From NCBI GenBank assembly GCA_035524675.1, contig DATKOK010000137.1, positions 1 through 8,541 of the forward strand: a DNA stretch of 8,541 nt, read 5' to 3'. This DNA is from FEN-987 sp035524675. Lineage in GTDB: Archaea; Thermoproteota; Bathyarchaeia; 40CM-2-53-6. Position 1 is the first letter of the stretch; every line of letters begins with the position of its first letter. This document shows, piece after piece, positions 6,276-8,541 of this stretch. Below the pieces are notes generated by a model that saw nothing but the letters and a program-made list of their open reading frames with translations, was not told where the DNA came from and made no database searches. Both the position numbers and the translations under genes were made by a program.

Positions 6276-7139
6276 TCAGGCGGCAGCCTTAGTTTCAATA
6301 GGTTGCTCTGGTCTTCCGCGGTTTCGCCGCCTAAAATTGAACGCCAGCAATATCGCCGCTAGTACCCCCAAAGTTAGAGTTAGCATCTGATATGCCTGTA
6401 CCGTTCCACCCATGCTCGCCAACTGCTGAGTTAGCTGATTAATCGTTGCACTCTGATCTGATAGTTTGGTTTGTAATTGTTGGTTCTGGCTCTGGAGCTG
6501 GCTGACCTGTTGTTGAAGCAATTGATTTTCAGAAATGAGCGTCACCGATTCCGGCGTATTGGCTTTGATATAAGACAAAGGCGCTATCCCTTGATCAGAA
6601 CTGTAAGAGTTGGAGGTGTAAGGGTAGTACGCTGGTGACACGTAAACAGTGTAGGACGGATAGTACGGATAGCTAGAATAACTTGGATAGTTGTACGCAT
6701 ATCCGCCATAACTGTAGTAGTTCGGTTGGACCGTCTCAGAGAATAGCGCAACCAACGAAGTTCTGGGCGCATTCTCGGGCACCATTACTGTGAAGTTCTT
6801 GCTGAACGAACCAGAGTAGCCATAGGATACGTAATTGTTGTAAAGATTTGGAGGATAGCTCGCGAATAAGCTCTGAGTGGAGACTTGATGAAGACCTGCG
6901 GCGTCAGCATAGTAAATAGTCACGGTCAAACTTTGAAGATACACCGCGCTCCCTGTGGGGCTACCTTGAACGTAGACCGTGACATTGTCGCCAGGCAAAA
7001 CCTCGGCCGGATATGTTACCTGCAAAATAAATGAATTCAATCTAACAGTGTAAGCTTGATTTGACTGACCGAACGCAGCGTTGAACGGAGCGAGGATGAT
7101 AAGAGCTGCTGCTGCAACCAGAATGGTTCCAGATTTCAT
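6276..7139 (-). CDS. Membrane-anchored surface protein with tyrosine-rich linker and glutamine-rich coiled coil
   Basis: A 287-residue exported protein of unrecognised function. The order is: signal peptide 1-24 (ends NAAFGQ); a beta-rich domain about 30-136 (FILQVTYPAEVLPGDNVTVYV, like carboxypeptidase/Ig-type folds that follow 'PG' turns); a tyrosine-rich segment 140-180 in which 16 of 41 residues are Tyr; a coiled coil about 199-242, rich in Q, L and S with repeated QLQ steps; a membrane helix about 250-268; and the basic tail FRRRNRGR. The topology puts the coiled coil just outside the membrane and the Tyr-rich arm between it and the beta domain, suggesting an oligomeric stalk. GAGGTC lies 5 bases before the ATG. 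It is upstream of the other surface-protein gene on the same strand, with 202 bases between. A cell-envelope structural or adhesive role is inferred from architecture alone. Confidence 0.83.
   Translation of the reverse strand: MKSGTILVAAAALIILAPFNAAFGQSNQAYTVRLNSFILQVTYPAEVLPGDNVTVYVQGSPTGSAVYLQSLTVTIYYADAAGLHQVSTQSLFASYPPNLYNNYVSYGYSGSFSKNFTVMVPENAPRTSLVALFSETVQPNYYSYGGYAYNYPSYSSYPYYPSYTVYVSPAYYPYTSNSYSSDQGIAPLSYIKANTPESVTLISENQLLQQQVSQLQSQNQQLQTKLSDQSATINQLTQQLASMGGTVQAYQMLTLTLGVLAAILLAFNFRRRNRGRPEQPIETKAAA
6414..6545 (-). other. Coiled-coil region (residues 199-242 of the Tyr-rich surface protein)
   Basis: Leucine, isoleucine and valine recur at heptad-like steps among glutamine and serine (ENQLLQQQVSQLQSQNQQLQ and onward), ending just before the membrane helix. 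This suggests a membrane-proximal oligomerisation stalk. Confidence 0.7.
6600..6719 (-). repeat. Tyrosine-rich low-complexity segment (residues 141-180)
   Basis: The encoded segment is built from short imperfect Tyr-Pro-Ser and Tyr-Gly units such as YNYPSYSSYPYYPSY, with 16 tyrosines in about 40 residues. It separates the beta domain from the coiled coil and is probably extended or unstructured. Confidence 0.8.
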
Positions 7140-7144
7140 GCGAC

Positions 7145-7150
7145 GACCTC
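7145..7150 (-). promoter_or_regulatory. Shine-Dalgarno GAGGTC for the Tyr-rich surface protein
   Basis: On the minus strand GAGGTC ends 5 bases before the ATG at 7139, a normal spacing, and supports this start. Confidence 0.6.
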
Positions 7151-7212
7151 TATCTGGAATCTGAGTGCGGGACTATTATGATTATCCGCTTCTGGACCCA
7201 AACGTAGGTCGA

Positions 7213-7220
7213 TTTATATG
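7213..7220. promoter_or_regulatory. TATA-like box TTTATATG between divergent genes
   Basis: TTTATATG agrees well with the archaeal TATA consensus and reads CATATAAA on the other strand. It sits 73 bases before the leftward surface-protein gene and about 140 before the rightward hydrolase gene. Leftward use would give a 5' leader of roughly 45-50 bases; rightward use would leave over 100 bases, enclosing the inverted repeat at 7294-7315. No clear BRE is seen on either side. Confidence 0.4.
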
Positions 7221-7293
7221 CGAATTTGCACAGTCCTGCAGTGCTCATCATGTTTTCGTCGATGTGTCGAAATCGAGGTCTATGCTGCTAAAA

Positions 7294-7315
7294 TGCGGTA
7301 CCTAGCGGTCCCGCA
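7294..7315. promoter_or_regulatory. Imperfect inverted repeat (9-base arms, 4-base spacer) ahead of the isochorismatase-family gene
   Basis: Arms TGCGGTACC (7294-7302) and GGTCCCGCA (7307-7315) pair at 8 of 9 positions around the spacer TAGC, 44 bases before the hydrolase ATG. It could be a dimeric regulator's operator or an RNA hairpin in the leader. A repeat of this quality is expected about ten times by chance in 8.5 kb, so only its position makes it notable. Confidence 0.3.
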
Positions 7316-7359
7316 CGGAAAGTTCATAATTCGTAAACTTAGTCTAAGGGTCCGAAAAC

Positions 7360-8004
7360 ATGAAACTAGTGTACGGAAAAGAAATTCCAAGCTCAATTGC
7401 AGAGCTTCTGGACCCGAAGCATACCGCACTGCTGATTATAGACGTACAAAATGACTATGCAAAAAGTAACGGCCGGCTGTTATTCCCAAAACTCGTAGGG
7501 AATTTGAAAAGACTACTCAAATTGGCTCGAAAATCCGGTCTCCTGATCGTCTACATTCAGGATACGCTTCTTCGAGAACGCCTAAGCGACTCACCTGCAT
7601 GGGTAAGACACACCATGTTAGGACAATCAAAGAGAGACCCGGGAGAAATACGCGCCAACGCGCTGGACAGAACTCATGGGCAACGGTTTATTGATGAGAT
7701 TCACCCGGAGCCCGAAGAAATCATCGTCAGGAAATTCCGGTCAAGCGCTTTCGTCGGTACTAGTTTGGATTTGATCCTGCGAAGCAACAGCATTAGAACC
7801 GTCGTTGTAACCGGCATCTCCACAGAAGCATGCGTCGAATCAACCTGCAGAGACGCCTCAAACGAGTACGTCGTGGTAGTTGCTCAGGATTGCGTTGATT
7901 CAGATAGGAAAGAATTACATCAAGCCTGCATGAAGATCATGAAGCGTCGATACGACGTGGTGAAAAGTACGCGAATCCTCGCAGCTTGGCAAAAGGCGGA
8001 TTGA
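7360..8004 (+). CDS. Isochorismatase-family cysteine hydrolase (amidase-like)
   Basis: This 214-residue cytoplasmic protein has the complete catalytic triad of the family: D28 in LLIIDVQNDY (24-33), K125 in VRKFRSSAF (123-131) and nucleophile C158 in VVVTGISTEACVESTCRDAS (148-167). The cis-peptide-type turn before the cysteine (GISTEAC) is also normal. Members hydrolyse amides and ureides (nicotinamide, N-carbamoylsarcosine, biuret, ureidoacrylate) or isochorismate. The 'KFRSSAFVGTSLD' and 'CVESTCRDA' segments look closer to the ureidoacrylate/biuret/carbamoylsarcosine amidohydrolases than to nicotinamidase, which usually has a D-x-H-x-x-x-H metal site that I do not see. The exact substrate is unassigned. 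A weak AAGGG lies 9 bases before the ATG. Divergent from the surface-protein genes and with no partner on its strand, it is probably expressed alone. An ammonia-releasing reaction would match the nitrogen theme of the deaminases, but that is conjecture. Confidence 0.87.
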   Translation: MKLVYGKEIPSSIAELLDPKHTALLIIDVQNDYAKSNGRLLFPKLVGNLKRLLKLARKSGLLIVYIQDTLLRERLSDSPAWVRHTMLGQSKRDPGEIRANALDRTHGQRFIDEIHPEPEEIIVRKFRSSAFVGTSLDLILRSNSIRTVVVTGISTEACVESTCRDASNEYVVVVAQDCVDSDRKELHQACMKIMKRRYDVVKSTRILAAWQKAD

Positions 8005-8290
8005 GCGTCCCCGAATTCTAGGCGCAATGAATCGAGTTCGGAATGCTTGCTGGAAAGGTAAGCTTCACTCATAGGGCTTCATCCATTACCTAATTGAGCT
8101 AGTGATTTTAGGAGGGGGACGATCAGCGCTGATGAGACCCCTTTCTGGAGTATCCATCTCTCAGCGCAACGAGGAGAGCTTCAGACATTCTGACAGCAGA
8201 GCTAGCGAAGCGGCGTTTCCATAAGCGAGAGGTCTCTGACAACCAAGAGTGGCTATCACAACGAAAAGGGTCACCGTTAAATCAGGAATT
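8005..8290. other. 286-base convergent intergenic region with no supported gene
   Basis: The region lies between the 3' ends of the hydrolase gene and the KaiC-like gene. No tRNA, rRNA or CRISPR signature is present, and I do not see the conserved cores of RNase P or SRP RNA. Two tiny frames exist (a plus-strand 30-codon frame from 8132 and a minus-strand 21-codon frame 8123-8188), but neither has convincing support. The only clear structure is the hairpin at 8107-8149, followed by a smaller one with arms CTCTC (8158-8162) and GAGAG (8174-8178). A small structured RNA or a two-way termination region is possible. Confidence 0.5.
8107..8149. other. Strong hairpin with perfect 12-base palindrome at its tip
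   Basis: ATCAGCGCTGAT (8122-8133) is a perfect palindrome. Outside it, GGGG (8115-8118) pairs with CCCC (8138-8141) across a small internal loop (ACG/GAGA). Pairing continues outward to about 8107/8149 using A-U, G-C and G-U pairs. As RNA it would form a two-part stem of about 15 pairs. The G-rich arm contains AGGAGG, a perfect Shine-Dalgarno string that the stem would hide, but no start codon lies at usable distance. There is no T-run, so it is not a standard archaeal terminator. Confidence 0.4.
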
Positions 8291-8541
8291 TTACTGCAAG
8301 TTGATTTCGAAATTTTCCCCCACTTTGAGCTCAGTCAAATCGCGATTGAAGTGCACATTTCTCATTGTCCTAATCTGAACTACATCCCGGAGATTCCCGT
8401 CGGCGTCGTCCAGTCGGAAGTCTATAATCCCGTCTGATGATCCTTCTAGCTGCTTATAGGCCCATTCGCTATGGACGCCCTTCATGATTCCGAAGACTAG
8501 AGTAGACTTCTTTACTGGACCAATTGGAAGTACGCGAGTAA
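8291..8541 (-). CDS. C-terminal fragment of an archaeal KaiC/RecA-like ATPase domain protein, cut by right edge
   Basis: The minus-strand frame stays open from the TAA at 8291-8293 to the window edge, giving 82 residues with no in-frame stop. It continues past the internal methionine at 8485, so the true start lies outside. The stretch VFGIMKGVHSEWAYKQLEG then GIIDFRLDDADG and VVQIRTMRNVHF, ending KVGENFEINLQ, matches my memory of the C-terminal end of archaeal KaiC-like/RadA-like proteins. These commonly read 'EKG.H...Y..LE...DGIIDF...G...R..RIRSMR' and end in 'IGENFEV'. The Walker A and B motifs would be outside the window, so ATP binding cannot be checked. Such proteins are RecA-fold ATPases of mostly unknown role in archaea. 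The gene converges on the isochorismatase-family gene. Confidence 0.72.
   Translation of the reverse strand, partial: TRVLPIGPVKKSTLVFGIMKGVHSEWAYKQLEGSSDGIIDFRLDDADGNLRDVVQIRTMRNVHFNRDLTELKVGENFEINLQ

Noticed and set aside
6245..7212. 11-base direct repeat ACGTAGGTCGA at 6245-6255 and 7202-7212 flanking the Tyr-rich surface-protein gene
   Set aside because: Several 11-base matches are expected by chance in a window of this size, and there are no mobile-element features or target-site pattern.
7218..7454. 78-codon plus-strand frame upstream of the isochorismatase-family gene
   Set aside because: Its ATG falls inside the TTTATATG box, it overlaps the hydrolase start in another frame, and its translation is basic and featureless.
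8123..8188. Minus-strand frame reading MSEALLVALRDGYSRKGSHQR
   Set aside because: The frame looks protein-like and is open for about 30 more codons upstream, but it has no Shine-Dalgarno and no family I recognise. It could be a gene remnant but cannot be supported.
8129..8193. Possible C/D box RNA (CTGATGA at 8129-8135 and CTGA at 8190-8193)
   Set aside because: The C box lacks the purine at its first position, no clear internal D'/C' boxes are seen, and the terminal stem does not form.
8249..8437. 62-codon plus-strand frame
   Set aside because: It is opposite the KaiC-like C-terminal frame, which is open to the edge and has family motifs.
1..8541. tRNA, rRNA, CRISPR array, insertion sequence or attachment site
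   Set aside because: Read-through of both strands found no T-arm GGTTCGAATCC-type motif, no regularly spaced repeats, and no transposase or integrase motif.

Overview
The window is about half G+C and densely coded. It looks archaeal, most likely from the Thermoproteota/Nitrososphaerota side, possibly a heterotrophic thaumarchaeal lineage. This rests on three things: two secreted proteins of the type signal peptide, beta-rich ectodomain, single C-terminal membrane helix, short basic tail; the C-terminal end of an archaeal KaiC-like ATPase at the right edge; and an AT-rich TTTATATG box in a divergent promoter region. The lineage is inferred from memory of protein families, not from a search.

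Left part (1-4022): an amino-sugar/sugar-phosphate block. On the minus strand lie a NagB-family glucosamine-6-phosphate deaminase and, 24 bases downstream, the start of a gene cut by the left edge that may be an alpha/beta hydrolase. Divergent from them are a xylose-isomerase-like TIM-barrel protein and a PfkB-family sugar kinase. The kinase converges, with only 6 bases between stop codons, on a minus-strand SIS-domain protein that resembles the isomerase half of GlmS and the archaeal deaminase GlmD. Two unrelated enzyme folds able to act on glucosamine 6-phosphate therefore sit within 4 kb. The simplest reading is a cluster that takes up a hexosamine, phosphorylates it, deaminates it and feeds fructose 6-phosphate to glycolysis. 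The substrates are not proven.

Middle (4185-7139): a GNAT acetyltransferase on the plus strand, divergent from the SIS gene, then two minus-strand surface proteins. The one at 4685-6073 is 462 residues, with a lectin-like beta-sandwich look and two WSDG/GWYENG modules. The one at 6276-7139 is 287 residues, with a beta domain, a very tyrosine-rich linker, a glutamine-rich coiled coil, one membrane helix and a basic tail.

Right part (7140-8541): a cysteine hydrolase of the isochorismatase family on the plus strand with an intact D-K-C triad, then 286 bases with no supported gene but one notable hairpin, then the last 82 codons of a KaiC/RecA-like protein entering from the right edge on the minus strand. 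No tRNA, rRNA, CRISPR array, insertion sequence or attachment site was seen.
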